DNA from: Bacillota bacterium
GTDB taxonomy: Bacteria; Bacillota; Clostridia; Peptostreptococcales; Acidaminobacteraceae
Assembly: GCA_025210655.1 (NCBI GenBank)
Contig: JAOARG010000035.1
Location: 1-64,000 of the forward strand
DNA: 64,000 bases
Reading direction: 5' to 3'
Shown here: positions 1 through 9,732 of the stretch, in pieces
Position numbering within the stretch: position 1 is the stretch's first letter
Layout of the letters: every line of letters starts with the position of its first letter
Made by a program: the position numbers and the translations under genes
The notes under the pieces: generated by a model
Databases searched by the model: none
Told to the model about the DNA's origin: nothing
The model's input: only the letters and a program-made list of their open reading frames with translations

Positions 1-525
1 ATATCTTCGCTACATCTCATCTAGGGAAATTGATACTCAATTCATCCAAGGAAGTTTTTCTAACGGAAAGACACTTTAAATAAGACCCCAGCTCAAGTCG
101 CTCTTGTCCGTATAGATGTGACAATCATATAGAGTGATTTTGCAGTAATAGTACCTCTTATATATCAGCATAGCTTACCTGACAGGCCTGACTTTTAGTT
201 TGAGGTCATATTTATTTAGAACCACAGTTCAGCTGTAGAAGAAATTATATATATAACTATCTCTTAATCCTTATAACGATCTTCCCACCTACGACCAACG
301 ACCAACGATCTACGGATTCTGATAGAGTGATTTTTCAGTAATAGTATCTCTTGCAAGTTAAATCAGGCCATATATCAGCATAGCTTACCTGACAGGCCTG
401 ACTTTTAGTTTGGGGTCATATTTCTTTAGAACCACAGTTCAGCTGTAGAAAAAATTATATATATAACTATCTCTAAATCCTTATAACGATCTTTCCACCA
501 ACGACCCACGACCAACGGATCCTAA
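1..525 (+). repeat. Dispersed RAYT-type repeat, two tandem copies
   Basis: Two copies of a composite palindromic repeat lie head to tail, with cores (ATAGAGTGATTT) at 129-140 and 322-333. Each carries an AAGTCGCTC or GAGTGATTT rung, a CAGGCCTGACTTT segment and a low-complexity tail of CGACCAACGA type ending in ACGG. The copies run to the window edge, so the first may be longer. The same family recurs at 7.4, 13.9, 15.0, 20.0, 27.3, 28.5 and 37.8 kb. No gene is visible in 1-729. Confidence 0.8.
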
Positions 526-729
526 AAGAGTAATTATCCATACTAACACCTCCATATATTAATTATCATAGCTAGAAAAACACTACAAATTTGATTTTTT
601 AGGCAATTTATGGTAATATATACATAGTAAAAGTCACAAAAAAGTAAATTTTAGTGACTTTTTATTTTTTTTTGAAAGTAAAATGAATATGCTATAATAT
701 AACTAGAAAAAACCAAGGGAGGAATTACA

Positions 730-1281
730 ATGTTTACTTATAGAGTAGATGAAAATATAGTACTAAAACTTGTGGATATGAGGGATCTTGATATTTTTCA
801 CGGTATGTGTGTTAGAAACTACGAGCATTTGAAAAAATGGATGAGCTGGGTTGAAGTTGATACTCCAAAATCAAAAGTAGAAAACTTTATTAAGGGTTGT
901 ATGAGACAATTTGCTGATGGATTAGGAGTTCAGTGCACTGTTTATTATAAAGGACAGGTGTGTGGAATAATTGGTCATAATGATATGAATACAATGCACA
1001 AGTTTGTATCGATAGGATATTGGTTAGATGAGGACTATACTGGAAAAGGCATAATGACAAAAGTTTGCAAAGCTTTGATTGATATGACTTTCGAAGACTA
1101 TGAAATACATAGAATTGAAATTCGAACTGCGACAGAAAACAATAAGAGTTATGCAATACCAGAAAGGCTAGGCTTTGTTAAAGAGGGTACAATAAGACAA
1201 GTAGAACTTGTAAGAGGTAACTATTACGATCACTATGTTTACGGTATGTTAAGGGAAGATTGGAAAAAACTTAATGATTAA
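730..1281 (+). CDS. GNAT family N-acetyltransferase (RimL-like)
   Basis: A 183-residue single-domain GNAT acetyltransferase, expected to move acetyl from acetyl-CoA to an amine. It resembles the RimJ/RimL/YdaF branch that modifies protein N-termini. The acetyl-CoA loop is seen in GYWLDEDYTGKGIMTK (about residues 95-110), followed by the HRIEIRT strand and the NNKSYAIPERLGFVKEG motif typical of RimL types. The ATG start has a good GGGAGG site about 7 bases upstream. A strong terminator follows at once, so it is probably monocistronic. The substrate is unknown. Confidence 0.85.
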   Translation: MFTYRVDENIVLKLVDMRDLDIFHGMCVRNYEHLKKWMSWVEVDTPKSKVENFIKGCMRQFADGLGVQCTVYYKGQVCGIIGHNDMNTMHKFVSIGYWLDEDYTGKGIMTKVCKALIDMTFEDYEIHRIEIRTATENNKSYAIPERLGFVKEGTIRQVELVRGNYYDHYVYGMLREDWKKLND

Positions 1282-1316
1282 AAAAAGAAGTAGCTTTTAA
1301 AGCTACTTCTTTTTTT
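1281..1316 (+). terminator. Intrinsic terminator after the acetyltransferase gene
   Basis: A perfect inverted repeat (AAGAAGTAGCTTT with its complement) is followed by a run of seven T. Confidence 0.9.
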
Positions 1317-1320
1317 AGTA

Positions 1321-1373
1321 TTGCCAAATGCACAAACTTCAAGTATAATATGTAATTGATAATCATTATCAAT
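1321..1373 (+). promoter_or_regulatory. Promoter with perfect Fur-box-like operator
   Basis: TTGCCA (1321-1326), a 17-base spacer and TATAAT (1344-1349) form a good sigma-A promoter. The expected start point falls on a 19-base perfect palindrome, ATTGATAATCATTATCAAT (1355-1373). It contains the exact 7-1-7 Fur consensus TGATAATnATTATCA. Binding there would block transcription of the chemoreceptor gene downstream. That the regulator is Fur is inferred from the consensus only. Confidence 0.75.
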
Positions 1374-1430
1374 CGAGTGTATAAAGGTATGGGCTTTTAC
1401 ATTTATTAGTATGAGACAAGGAGAGAGAAG

Positions 1431-3212
1431 ATGAATAGTATTAGGAATAAGGTGATGATGGGTATAATCATCCCAAGTGTAGTAATGGTTTTGATATTTG
1501 GCTTGCTACTCCATAGGGGGAGTATGGCTGGTTTTGAATCAAATATCAAGATGACAAAAGAATATTTGATAGAAGACTATGACAACAATATAAAAGCTGA
1601 AGTAAATATGGCTATTTCAGTAATTGAGCATAACTATAAACAATATAGTGAAGGAAGAATTACTGAGGAAGAGGCTAAGTTAAGAAGTAAGGATATACTT
1701 AGGGATAGCAGATATTCAGAAACAGGGTATTTTTGGATTGATGATAAGAATGGTGATTTAGTAATGCATCCATTTTTAGAAGATGAAGAAGGAAATAACA
1801 GGTTACATATAACTGATCCTAGTGGAAATGAGCTAGTTAAAATGATAGTAGATACAGCTACTTCAAATGAAGATGGTGGCTATACAATTTTTATGTGGGA
1901 AAAACCTGAAGACTTGGATACAGGCAAACTTACTGAGAAAAAGGCATTTTCAAAGGAATTTAAGCCTTGGGGCTGGATTATTAGTACTGGCAATTACATT
2001 GATGAGATTGATGCAAAAGAAAGAGTTATGCTTGAAAAACAGGAGTCGATAGTAAAAAGAAATCTATTACTATTGGGGCTATTTATAGTGCTGTTTATAG
2101 TTTTATTTGTTATTATGGCAGTTGTTATAGCCAATAAAATGAATCACCATATAAATAGTATTGTGAAAGCATTTAGCAAAGATGAAAGTGGTAAAATATC
2201 AATGGACTCTATAAATAATAACAGTAATGATGAGTTTGGAATGCTGGCTGATACAATGAATCAATTTTCTACTCAAATAAAGGAAGTGATAGAGCAGATA
2301 TCTGTCACAACTGACAATGTAGAAATGACATCTGGAATGCTGATTAATATATCTAACAGTGTTATATCATCTATGGAAGATATGTCATCAGCTATAGAAG
2401 AAATAGCAGTTGGTTCTACAAAACAATCAGCAGATACGGAAAGTACTTTATCAGCTGTTGAAGAAATTGGGAACAACATAGATCTTGGTAATAACTTGAT
2501 GAATGACTTAAAAACAGCTTCATCGGATATAAGTAATCAGACAGATGAAGGTTTCATTATGATTGAGAGTCTGGTTGAACAAGCGAAAATTAATCAAGAT
2601 GAAAATAACAATGTTTATGATATGATTATTGATACGAATAATAGCGTTGGGGTTATTGAAAAAGCAAGTGAAATGATTCAAAATATATCAGATCAAACTA
2701 ATCTTTTAGCACTTAATGCAGCTATTGAGGCAGCTAGAGCAGGTGAAGCAGGAAGAGGATTTTCAGTTGTTGCCGATGAAATAAGAAAACTAGCAGAACA
2801 ATCCAACCAGTCAACTGAAGAAATTATGAGTGTAATTAAGGCCCTCAAAAATAAATCTGATGGTGCCGTAGATTCAATGGAAAATCTTAAACAGATTGCA
2901 AATGATCAGATTGATAGGGTAAATAAAGTTTATGAAAACTTTAAAAACATTGAAAATGCAGTATCAGGAACAGAGAATATGATGGTTTCCTTTAATAACT
3001 TATTTACTGAAATAGGTGTACAAAAGGATGAAGTAATTGGAAGCGTGGAGCACTTATATCAGATTTCAGAGGAAAATGCCGCAAGTACTGAAGAAGTATC
3101 AGCTACTATGGAAGTACAAACTCAGTCCTTAGAAGGTATAAAAATGTCTGTAGATTCATTATCCAATATAATTTCTAAACTAAAGGAAATGATAGAAGAG
3201 TTTACTTTATAA
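1431..3212 (+). CDS. Methyl-accepting chemotaxis protein, sCache_2 type
   Basis: A 593-residue transmembrane chemoreceptor. The order is an N-terminal membrane helix (about 8-25), an extracellular single Cache domain (about 30-200, with [15 protein letters not shown] and [15 protein letters not shown] typical of sCache_2), a second membrane helix (about 210-235), a HAMP-like linker and a cytoplasmic signalling domain. The conserved hairpin tip [20 protein letters not shown] starts near residue 422. It should report a small ligand to CheA/CheW, which are not in the window. The ATG start has an AAGGAGAG site. The Fur-like operator upstream suggests iron-dependent expression. The ligand is unknown. 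Confidence 0.92.
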   Translation: MNSIRNKVMMGIIIPSVVMVLIFGLLLHRGSMAGFESNIKMTKEYLIEDYDNNIKAEVNMAISVIEHNYKQYSEGRITEEEAKLRSKDILRDSRYSETGYFWIDDKNGDLVMHPFLEDEEGNNRLHITDPSGNELVKMIVDTATSNEDGGYTIFMWEKPEDLDTGKLTEKKAFSKEFKPWGWIISTGNYIDEIDAKERVMLEKQESIVKRNLLLLGLFIVLFIVLFVIMAVVIANKMNHHINSIVKAFSKDESGKISMDSINNNSNDEFGMLADTMNQFSTQIKEVIEQISVTTDNVEMTSGMLINISNSVISSMEDMSSAIEEIAVGSTKQSADTESTLSAVEEIGNNIDLGNNLMNDLKTASSDISNQTDEGFIMIESLVEQAKINQDENNNVYDMIIDTNNSVGVIEKASEMIQNISDQTNLLALNAAIEAARAGEAGRGFSVVADEIRKLAEQSNQSTEEIMSVIKALKNKSDGAVDSMENLKQIANDQIDRVNKVYENFKNIENAVSGTENMMVSFNNLFTEIGVQKDEVIGSVEHLYQISEENAASTEEVSATMEVQTQSLEGIKMSVDSLSNIISKLKEMIEEFTL

Positions 3213-3240
3213 ATAGCGTTAAATTAATGAGAAACAAAAT

Positions 3241-3285
3241 AAAAAGCCCTTGTCCAATGTAGATAGCATTGAGCAAGGGCTTTAT
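3241..3285 (+). terminator. Terminator after the chemoreceptor gene
   Basis: AAAGCCCTTGTCCAATG pairs with CATTGAGCAAGGGCTTT around a 7-base loop and ends in TTTATT. The stem could also act on the minus strand. Confidence 0.85.
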
Positions 3286-3600
3286 TCCACTATAATAGTG
3301 GTCCCAGGAATAGAATAAATCTATTCCATATCGAATTTTCACTTGGGCAAGCGCGTAATCCTTTAATATAATAACATATGTATTTCTAATAGTCTATAGC
3401 CATTTGAGGTCAAATATCTATAGGCAAGCATACACAAAATAAAATGTACACTTTAAAAAACAAGATAGTATAATTAATCATAACATTGTATACACCTTGG
3501 AAAAAAGGTTTTCTTATGAATAAAAAGATGTAGTGATTTCAAACACTTTAAATACATTGTGAGAATCTTTATCAATAAGTAACAAAGATTTTCAGAGCTA
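3286..3600. other. Non-coding region with small hairpins
   Basis: Two further perfect hairpins follow the terminator: CCACTATaATAGTGG at 3287-3301, and GGAATAGA with TCTATTCC at 3307-3327. The rest is AT-rich with no convincing gene; the minus-strand reading frame across 3474-3734 overlaps the pflB promoter and has no ribosome binding site. Confidence 0.5.
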
Positions 3601-3663
3601 TTTACAGGCAAAAATACCTGTGTTATACTCAAGGTGAAATTAGTTAATTGATAATTGTTATCA
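3601..3663 (+). promoter_or_regulatory. pflB promoter with near-perfect Fur-like palindrome
   Basis: TTTACA (3601-3606), a 17-base spacer and TATACT (3624-3629) give a good promoter. The 15-base palindrome TGATAATTGTTATCA (3649-3663) lies just downstream of the expected start point and differs from the 7-1-7 Fur consensus at one base. A second promoter-like pair, TTGCTA (3694-3699) and TATACT (3717-3722), also spaced by 17, lies closer to the gene. Confidence 0.6.
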
Positions 3664-3747
3664 CAGTTGCAAGTCTGATTTCTTTTATTTTTATTGCTAT
3701 TGTATACAAAATACAGTATACTTGTGTCTGACAAGGAGATGATTTAC

Positions 3748-5967
3748 ATGAAGAGTTTTGTTAAAGGTAACTGGAATAAAGAAATAGATGTAAGAGATTT
3801 TATTCAAAGAAACTACACACCATATGAAGGTGATAGTTCTTTCTTAGAAGGTCCAACGGATAGGACTATAAAGGTATTTGATAAAGTTAAAGAGTTATTT
3901 GATATAGAAAGAAAAAATGGTGGCAATCTTGATATTGATGTAGATAGGATTTCAACAATATCTTCCCACGGAGCTGGATATATAGATAAGGAAAGTGAGT
4001 TAATTGTAGGTCTTCAAAATGATAAGCCTCTAGTAAGAAGTATTATACCATATGGCGGTATAAGAATGATGGAGGATGCTTGTAACTCATATGGATATAA
4101 ACTTAATGAGCAAACAAAAGAAATATTTACAAAGTATAGAAAGACTCATAACCAAGGGGTATTCGATGTATATCCTGAGGAAATTAGAACTGCAAGAAGA
4201 AATGGTGTTATCACTGGTCTGCCTGATGCATATGGTAGAGGAAGAATAATAGGTGACTACAGAAGAGTTGCACTATATGGTGTTGATAGATTAATTGAAG
4301 ATAAAAAAGATCAAATGAAGCAGCTGGATCTTGAACAATATGATGAAAATACAATAAGACAAAGGGAAGAAATCGCTGATCAAATCAGATCCCTAAATGA
4401 GCTGATTGTTATGGGCGAAAGTTATGGCTTTGATCTTAGAAAAGCTGCTAAAGACGTAAAAGAGGCTATTCAGTGGACATATTTTGCTTATCTAGCAGCT
4501 ACAAAAGAGCAAAATGGTGCAGCTATGAGTATCGGTAGAATTTCAACATTCCTTGATATCTATGCTGAGAGAGACATGGCAAATGGTCTATATTCGGAGA
4601 AGGATATACAAGAAATGATGGATGATTTCATCATAAAGCTACGTATGATAAGGTTCCTAAGAACAGAGTCATACAATGAACTTTTCAGTGGTGATCCAAA
4701 CTGGATTACAGAGTGTATTGGTGGTATGGGTGTTGATGGAAGAACTTTAGTTACTAAAAACTCTTACAGAACACTTCAATCATTATATAATTTAGGACCA
4801 GCTCCAGAGCCAAACTTAACTGTACTATGGTCTAAAGATTTACCAGAAAACTTCAAAGATTTCTGTTCTAAAGTATCTATAGATACATCAGCTATTCAGT
4901 ATGAAAGTGATGACCTTATGAGAAGTTATTGGGGTGATGATTACGGTATTGCTTGTTGTGTATCTGCTATGAGAATCGGTAAACAAATGCAGTACTTTGG
5001 AGCAAGGGTAAATTTAGCTAAGGCACTTCTATATAGTATTAATGGTGGAATTGATGAGAAATCAGGAGTACAGGTTGCACCAAAATTAGCACCTATATCT
5101 GGAAAGTATCTTGATTACGATGAATTATATGAAAAGTTTGACACAACATTAGATTGGTTGGCTAGAGTTTATGTTAAATCTTTAAATATAATACACTATA
5201 TGCATGACAAGTATAGTTATGAAAAGATACAAATGGCTCTTCATGACAAGGATATTTACAGAACTATGGCGTGTGGAATTGCTGGTTTATCAGTAGTTGT
5301 TGACTCATTAGCGGCTGTAAAGAAGAACAAGGTAGAAATCATTAGAAATGAGGACGGGCTTGCAGTAGACTTCAATATAGAAGGGGATTATATAGCCTTT
5401 GGTAATAATGATGACGAAGTAGACCAAATAGCACATGATGTAGTTAAACTGTTTATGAACAAGATTGAAAAGCAAAAGACGTACAGAGATTCTGTACCAA
5501 CTATGAGTATTTTAACAATTACTTCAAATGTTGTATATGGAAAGAAAACGGGTTCTACTCCTGATGGTAGACTGAAGGGAGAGGCTTTTGCTCCAGGAGC
5601 AAACCCAATGCATAAAAGAGATATCAGAGGAGCTGTAGCTTCTATGAACTCTGTTGCAAAACTACCATATGATTATAGTAAAGATGGGATTTCATATACT
5701 TTCTCTATCATTCCAAAAGCACTTGCTAAAACAGATGAGGAACGTATAGAAAACATGACAAGTCTTCTTGATGGATATTTTAAAAAAGGTGGACACCATA
5801 TTAATGTAAATGTGTTTGATAAGGAACTATTATTAGATGCGATGGATCATCCAGAAATGTATCCTCAGCTTACTATTAGAGTATCAGGGTACGCAGTAAA
5901 CTTCACAAAACTAACAAGAGAACAGCAACTTGATGTAATAAATAGAACATTCCACAATAAGATATAG
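3748..5967 (+). CDS. pflB: Pyruvate formate-lyase (formate C-acetyltransferase)
   Basis: A cytoplasmic glycyl-radical enzyme of 739 residues, close to the usual 740-760. It converts pyruvate and CoA to formate and acetyl-CoA in mixed-acid fermentation. The catalytic cysteine pair is at about residues 403-404 (GIACCVSAM). The radical glycine is near residue 714 in [10 protein letters not shown] chose the ATG at 3748 because AAGGAGATG lies just before it; an in-frame start 54 bases upstream would overlap the promoter. pflA follows after 37 bases. Expression may be iron-linked through the upstream palindrome. Confidence 0.97.
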   Translation: MKSFVKGNWNKEIDVRDFIQRNYTPYEGDSSFLEGPTDRTIKVFDKVKELFDIERKNGGNLDIDVDRISTISSHGAGYIDKESELIVGLQNDKPLVRSIIPYGGIRMMEDACNSYGYKLNEQTKEIFTKYRKTHNQGVFDVYPEEIRTARRNGVITGLPDAYGRGRIIGDYRRVALYGVDRLIEDKKDQMKQLDLEQYDENTIRQREEIADQIRSLNELIVMGESYGFDLRKAAKDVKEAIQWTYFAYLAATKEQNGAAMSIGRISTFLDIYAERDMANGLYSEKDIQEMMDDFIIKLRMIRFLRTESYNELFSGDPNWITECIGGMGVDGRTLVTKNSYRTLQSLYNLGPAPEPNLTVLWSKDLPENFKDFCSKVSIDTSAIQYESDDLMRSYWGDDYGIACCVSAMRIGKQMQYFGARVNLAKALLYSINGGIDEKSGVQVAPKLAPISGKYLDYDELYEKFDTTLDWLARVYVKSLNIIHYMHDKYSYEKIQMALHDKDIYRTMACGIAGLSVVVDSLAAVKKNKVEIIRNEDGLAVDFNIEGDYIAFGNNDDEVDQIAHDVVKLFMNKIEKQKTYRDSVPTMSILTITSNVVYGKKTGSTPDGRLKGEAFAPGANPMHKRDIRGAVASMNSVAKLPYDYSKDGISYTFSIIPKALAKTDEERIENMTSLLDGYFKKGGHHINVNVFDKELLLDAMDHPEMYPQLTIRVSGYAVNFTKLTREQQLDVINRTFHNKI

Positions 5968-6004
5968 TTAAGTTAATAAATCAACATATTTAGGAGGGAT
6001 TTCC

Positions 6005-6745
6005 ATGGACAGAGTAGGAAAAATACATTCAATTGAAACATGCGGAACAGTAGATGGACCAGGAGTCAGATACGTATTATTCCTATCTGGCTGCCCCTTA
6101 AGATGCAAATACTGCCATAATCCAGATACTTGGGCAGGAAAATCAAACTTTGAAATGACAGTTTCAGAAGTAATGAAAGATTTGATAAGTTATAAAGAAT
6201 ACTTTGGTCGAAAAGGTGGCTTGACCGTATCAGGTGGAGAAGCTACCCTTCAAACAGAGTTTGTCAAAGAACTATTTAAAGAGTGTAAAAAAGAAAATAT
6301 TCATACCTGCTTAGATACATCGGGTTATTGCAATATAGATAGTGTAAAAGAGCTACTTGAATATACGGATTTGATACTTCTAGATATAAAGCAAATGGAT
6401 CCAGAGAAGCATCGTAAACTGACTGGTGTAAGAAATGAAAAAATTCTTGAGTTTGCTAAATATCTAGAGAAAGAAAATATCGATACATGGATAAGATATG
6501 TGTTAGTACCAGGGCACACTGATGATATGGATGACGTAGATAAGTTGAAAAATTTTATTAAAGATATGGACAATGTAAAAAAAGTAGAAGTCTTACCTTA
6601 TCATCGACTTGGGGTAGAAAAGTGGAATCAATTAGGTTTAGATTATCAATTGGAAGGTGTTTTAGAACCGAGTGAAGAGTCAGTTGAAAAGGTATCAGCC
6701 CTTTTAAATGATAGGGGTAAAATTTGCTCCTTTAAGATAGCGTAG
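6005..6745 (+). CDS. pflA: Pyruvate formate-lyase activating enzyme
   Basis: A radical-SAM enzyme of 246 residues that abstracts hydrogen from the PflB glycine to make the catalytic radical. The CxxxCxxC motif binding the 4Fe-4S cluster is at residues 30, 34 and 37 (GCPLRCKYCHNPDTW). The SAM-contacting SGGEA motif lies near residue 78, and the length is normal for the family. The start has an AGGAGGG site. It sits directly downstream of pflB, so the two are surely co-transcribed, and a terminator follows. Confidence 0.96.
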   Translation: MDRVGKIHSIETCGTVDGPGVRYVLFLSGCPLRCKYCHNPDTWAGKSNFEMTVSEVMKDLISYKEYFGRKGGLTVSGGEATLQTEFVKELFKECKKENIHTCLDTSGYCNIDSVKELLEYTDLILLDIKQMDPEKHRKLTGVRNEKILEFAKYLEKENIDTWIRYVLVPGHTDDMDDVDKLKNFIKDMDNVKKVEVLPYHRLGVEKWNQLGLDYQLEGVLEPSEESVEKVSALLNDRGKICSFKIA

Positions 6746-6814
6746 TTATTAAAAAGTAAATATCATAATACCTTAAGAAGCATGTTAAATAATATAGAAA
6801 AGTCATACAAAAAG

Positions 6815-6840
6815 AAAGGGAGCATCTAGCTTCCTTTTTT
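6815..6840 (+). terminator. Terminator of the pflB-pflA operon
   Basis: AAAGGGAGC pairs with GCTTCCTTT (one G-U pair) around ATCTA, followed by TTT. Confidence 0.8.
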
Positions 6841-6892
6841 GATGTATAATATATATAATTAATCTAATTTATGACAAAGAAAGGATTTTAAA

Positions 6893-7405
6893 ATGTTAGA
6901 ATTATTGAAGAAAGAGAACATAATAGAGATATTCACATTTGAAGTTGAAAACAAATCATATTTTGAAAAAAACCTTCCCCATAGACCTAGAGGTTATTTT
7001 GAGATGGAAACATTTAATGAAATTATGAAAGAAATAATAGAAGAGCAAGGCATGGGACTTTGTTATATGCATATTATAAGAAATGAAGATAATAAAATGA
7101 TAGGAAGAATAAACCTTTCAACTTTTAAAAATGAAAAAAATGAGTTAATATGGACACTAGGATATAGAATGGATCAAAATGCAAATGGTAAAGGCTACTG
7201 TTCAAAAGCTATAAAAGAAGTATTAAAAATAGCAAAAGAAAAGTATAAAATTGATAAAATAATGGCAGGAACAGCACCAGAAAATAAAGCTTCTCAAAGA
7301 GTATTAGAGAAAAACGGTTTTAAATATCTGGAGACAATTAAAGATGATTTTGAGATAAACGGTGTGATGGTGGATACAAAATTGTATTCTATTACATTAC
7401 AATAA
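6893..7405 (+). CDS. GNAT family N-acetyltransferase
   Basis: A 170-residue acetyltransferase of the RimJ/RimL type. The acetyl-CoA loop is in GYRMDQNANGKGYCSKAIKE (about residues 103-122). The C-terminal APENKASQRVLEKNGFKYLE motif is typical of this branch. The ATG start has a GAAAGGA site about 10 bases upstream. It stands alone between the pfl terminator and a repeat cluster. The substrate is unknown; the long N-terminus before the fold (about 50 residues) is poorly conserved by eye. Confidence 0.82.
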   Translation: MLELLKKENIIEIFTFEVENKSYFEKNLPHRPRGYFEMETFNEIMKEIIEEQGMGLCYMHIIRNEDNKMIGRINLSTFKNEKNELIWTLGYRMDQNANGKGYCSKAIKEVLKIAKEKYKIDKIMAGTAPENKASQRVLEKNGFKYLETIKDDFEINGVMVDTKLYSITLQ

Positions 7406-8010
7406 GGGCCGCGGTTGCTAGGTCGTAGGTGGTAGGTCGGAAGGTCTTTTAAGACCCAAGGATATTTTCCTTACGGAAAGATACTTTAAATAAGACCACA
7501 GTTCAAGTCGCTCTTGTCAGTTAAGCTAATAAAAATTAAATTGAAATGCTCCTATTCATTTAATTTTTATAGTTTTGCTTCAGCAAAAAGCATCCTTTAA
7601 GGTTTATATCCATATAGAGTGATTTCTCAGTAAGTTTTAACCGTTTATCGTTGGTGGTAGGTCGTAGTTCGGAAGTTCAAGACTGTAATTTAAGTCGCTC
7701 TTGTCAGAATAGCTGTGACATTCATATAGAGTGATTTCTCAGTATTAGTAGTCCTTACAGGACAAATCAGGCGAGCTAATAAATATTAAATTGAAACGTT
7801 CTTATTCATTTAATTTTTATGGTTTTGCTTCAGCAAAAAGCATCATTTTGATTCTTCGACATTCATATGCCAGACTTTCTTTTGAAGTCTTATTTCTTTA
7901 TGACCACAGTTCAAGTCGCTCTTATCAGAATAGAATGACATCCATATAGAGTGATTTATCAGTATTAGTAATGCCTTGCAGGAAATATCAACCAAGCAAA
8001 CATCATTTTT
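7406..8010 (+). repeat. Dispersed RAYT-type repeat cluster, three cores
   Basis: Three tandem units in plus orientation have CATATAGAGTGATTT cores at 7611-7625, 7723-7737 and 7943-7957. Between the AAGTCGCTC and GAGTGATTT rungs lies either a short spacer or a long two-hairpin arm. That arm is an AT-rich palindrome around TTCATTTAATTTTTAT plus the TTTTGCTTCAGCAAAA stem. GGTGGTAGGTCGTAG low-complexity segments lie between units. No gene is seen in 7406-8046. Confidence 0.8.
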
Positions 8011-8046
8011 TAACAATGAAACTATGACCTATTGAAAGGAGTAAAA

Positions 8047-8568
8047 ATGGAAAGTAAAAGATTAATACTAAGAAGATACATAGAAGAGGATGCAGTAGAA
8101 TTATACAATACTTTAAATGATGAAAATGTATTACACTACATTCCAGAAGATAAAATAACAATGGAAGAAGCAAAAAATGCAGTAAAGTGGCTTATTTCAA
8201 ATTATGATAAGGGGTTAGATGAAAACTATAAATATAGTTATGTTGTGGAAAGTAAAGAAACTGGAGAATATATGGGGTGGTGTGGTTTTGGATACTTGGA
8301 TTTTGATAGAAGTAAAACTGAGATATACTACACTCTTAAAAGCAAGTTCTGGAATAAAGGTTATGCAACAGAGGCAATGGAACTTATAATGAAAGAAATT
8401 GATAGATTACAAATAGAAAATATAGTAGCTTTAGTAAAGGCAGATAACTTACCGTCAAAAAGAGTTATAGAAAAACTAGGTTTTAAATTTGTAAGAGTAG
8501 TTGAAGATATGGAAGAAGAATTTAAATTTTATGAAGGAGAGTTGCTCTATGAAAGAAAAAATAATTAA
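8047..8568 (+). CDS. GNAT family N-acetyltransferase (RimJ/RimL type)
   Basis: A 173-residue acetyltransferase. It begins with the classical MESKRLILRRYIEEDAVELY opening of the family. The acetyl-CoA loop is in TLKSKFWNKGYATEAMELI (about residues 97-115), and NLPSKRVIEKLGFKF follows. I chose the ATG at 8047 because GAAAGGAG lies 6 bases before it; an upstream TTG would bury that site. The next gene starts inside its 3' end, so the two are translationally coupled. Confidence 0.85.
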   Translation: MESKRLILRRYIEEDAVELYNTLNDENVLHYIPEDKITMEEAKNAVKWLISNYDKGLDENYKYSYVVESKETGEYMGWCGFGYLDFDRSKTEIYYTLKSKFWNKGYATEAMELIMKEIDRLQIENIVALVKADNLPSKRVIEKLGFKFVRVVEDMEEEFKFYEGELLYERKNN

Positions 8569-8824
8569 CCATAGAAAAATTCTTATTATATTACTTATAG
8601 ATCTTTTTTTATACATACTCCTTGTAAAATCTAATATAGTATTACCGTATATTAATCCAAGCATAGAAGAATACTCAAAAGTTACTTCATTCCCACGAAA
8701 CACAAATCAAGTAATAATGTGGTACGCTCTCCAGATTCCAATTTCAATGGGTATCTGTATTTATCTAATAAGAACACTATTCACTTTGAAAGGAGCAAGA
8801 AATGACAAAACGAATGAAAATTAA
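8549..8824 (+). CDS. Small membrane protein of unknown function
   Basis: About 91 residues with two predicted membrane helices (near residues 10-28, ILIILLIDLFLYILLV, and 55-75, MWYALQIPISMGICIYLI). The start is taken at ATG 8549, with GGAGAG upstream inside the acetyltransferase gene, overlapping it by 20 bases. It in turn overlaps the next gene by 23 bases. I do not recognise the family. The overlaps on both sides argue that it is a real gene in a three-gene operon. Confidence 0.6.
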   Translation: MKEKIINHRKILIILLIDLFLYILLVKSNIVLPYINPSIEEYSKVTSFPRNTNQVIMWYALQIPISMGICIYLIRTLFTLKGARNDKTNEN

Positions 8825-9131
8825 TCTAATACATACATTCACACTAATAGTTATAGAAACAGCTGTATTCTTCATAACAAGACCTGACGAAATAGGAATC
8901 TACTTCATGCTATGGTGTGCAGCATACTGGGGACTAATGTTAGTAAATATATTTGGCGGACTAGGAATGTTACTAGATATGCTAGGCTTTTACGATAGCA
9001 ATTTCTACAAGAAAAAAATCCTATCATCAGAAGAAGAAAAACAGGGAAGAAGAGACCCACTAAATTCAAATACAAACTTGGTTTACATGTTTTTGGCTAT
9101 TGTGAATATAGTTGTTTATATGGTGGTTTAG
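8802..9131 (+). CDS. Membrane protein of unknown function
   Basis: A 109-residue protein with three predicted membrane helices: about 9-26, a central one around FMLWCAAYWGLMLVNIFGGL, and a C-terminal one (LVYMFLAIVNIVVYMVV). A charged loop (KKKILSSEEEKQGRRD) lies between the last two. GAAAGGAGC precedes the ATG. It is the last gene of the small operon with the acetyltransferase. No family is recognised. Confidence 0.6.
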   Translation: MTKRMKINLIHTFTLIVIETAVFFITRPDEIGIYFMLWCAAYWGLMLVNIFGGLGMLLDMLGFYDSNFYKKKILSSEEEKQGRRDPLNSNTNLVYMFLAIVNIVVYMVV

Positions 9132-9181
9132 CAGTATTAGACAAGCCGTTCCTTGAAGTCACTCGACAAGGTACAAGTAAA

Positions 9182-9383
9182 TAGGTGGTTAGCATTTAGG
9201 TGGTTGGGCGGTAGGGAAGACCCAGTACAAAAATCGGACTTTCACCGGGGAGATAGACCAATAAAGAAAGTTGATTTAGCTCCAATAATGCCATGAAGTT
9301 CTTTTTGCTCAAAAGGGGAAACGCATAATCTTTATGCTAGGGGAATCGTTTTTTATACTGAAAAACTAGGGGAAGAGGAAGAC
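9182..9383 (+). repeat. Half of a ladder-palindrome element (family A)
   Basis: GGTGGTT rungs (9183-9205) are followed further on by GGGGAAAC (9315-9322), the hairpin arm gcataatctttatgc, TAGGGGAATC (9338-9347), the arm gttttttatactgaaaaac, and TAGGGGAAGAGGAAGAC (9367-9383). These match the left half of the complete element at 22.1-22.5 kb. The complementary right half is absent; a RAYT-type repeat starts at the break. Confidence 0.65.
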
Positions 9384-9530
9384 CAAGGTATTAAGTCGCT
9401 TCTGTCAGTTAAGCTAATAATAATTCAATTGAAATGTTCCTATTCATTTGATTATTATGGTTTTGCTTCAGCAAAAAGCATCATTTAAGGATTAAAATCA
9501 TATGAAGTGACTTCGCTCTTAAGGATACTT
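9384..9530 (+). repeat. Degenerate RAYT-type repeat
   Basis: AAGTCGCTT, the AT-rich palindromic arm, the TTTTGCTTCAGCAAAA hairpin and GAAGTGACTT follow in the usual order. The rungs are diverged, and the core is no longer exact. Confidence 0.65.
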
Positions 9531-9568
9531 TTGTTACACAAAACTTATAATAAAAACAAAATCCAAAA

Positions 9569-9732
9569 AGTCGTCGACCCCCAATAGTGCAAAAACTCCG
9601 GGAGGTCGACGACATTTTCATATCATCAACTTTGTACTTTTTTCAGTACTTACAGAGATTGCACTAAAAATAAAGAGGATTTTGGGAAAAAATGTCGAAA
9701 TAAAGAATAGGGAAATTGCAACGGCGTTACGG
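9569..9732 (+). promoter_or_regulatory. CRISPR leader
   Basis: The AT-rich leader lies directly before the first repeat. It opens with an inverted repeat, GTCGTCGAC (9570-9578) and GTCGACGAC (9605-9613). It then has TTTGTACTTTTTTCAGTACTT and an AAAAATGTCGAAAT motif, and ends in TTACGG before the first repeat. Two further copies, at 12.85 and 13.19 kb, show which parts are conserved. Confidence 0.7.

Noticed and set aside
3474..3734. Minus-strand open frame upstream of pflB
   Set aside because: No ribosome binding site or family likeness, and it covers the pflB promoter and operator.
8476..8703. Minus-strand open frame over the acetyltransferase and membrane protein genes
   Set aside because: It is antisense to two well-supported, overlapping plus-strand genes and has no start site.
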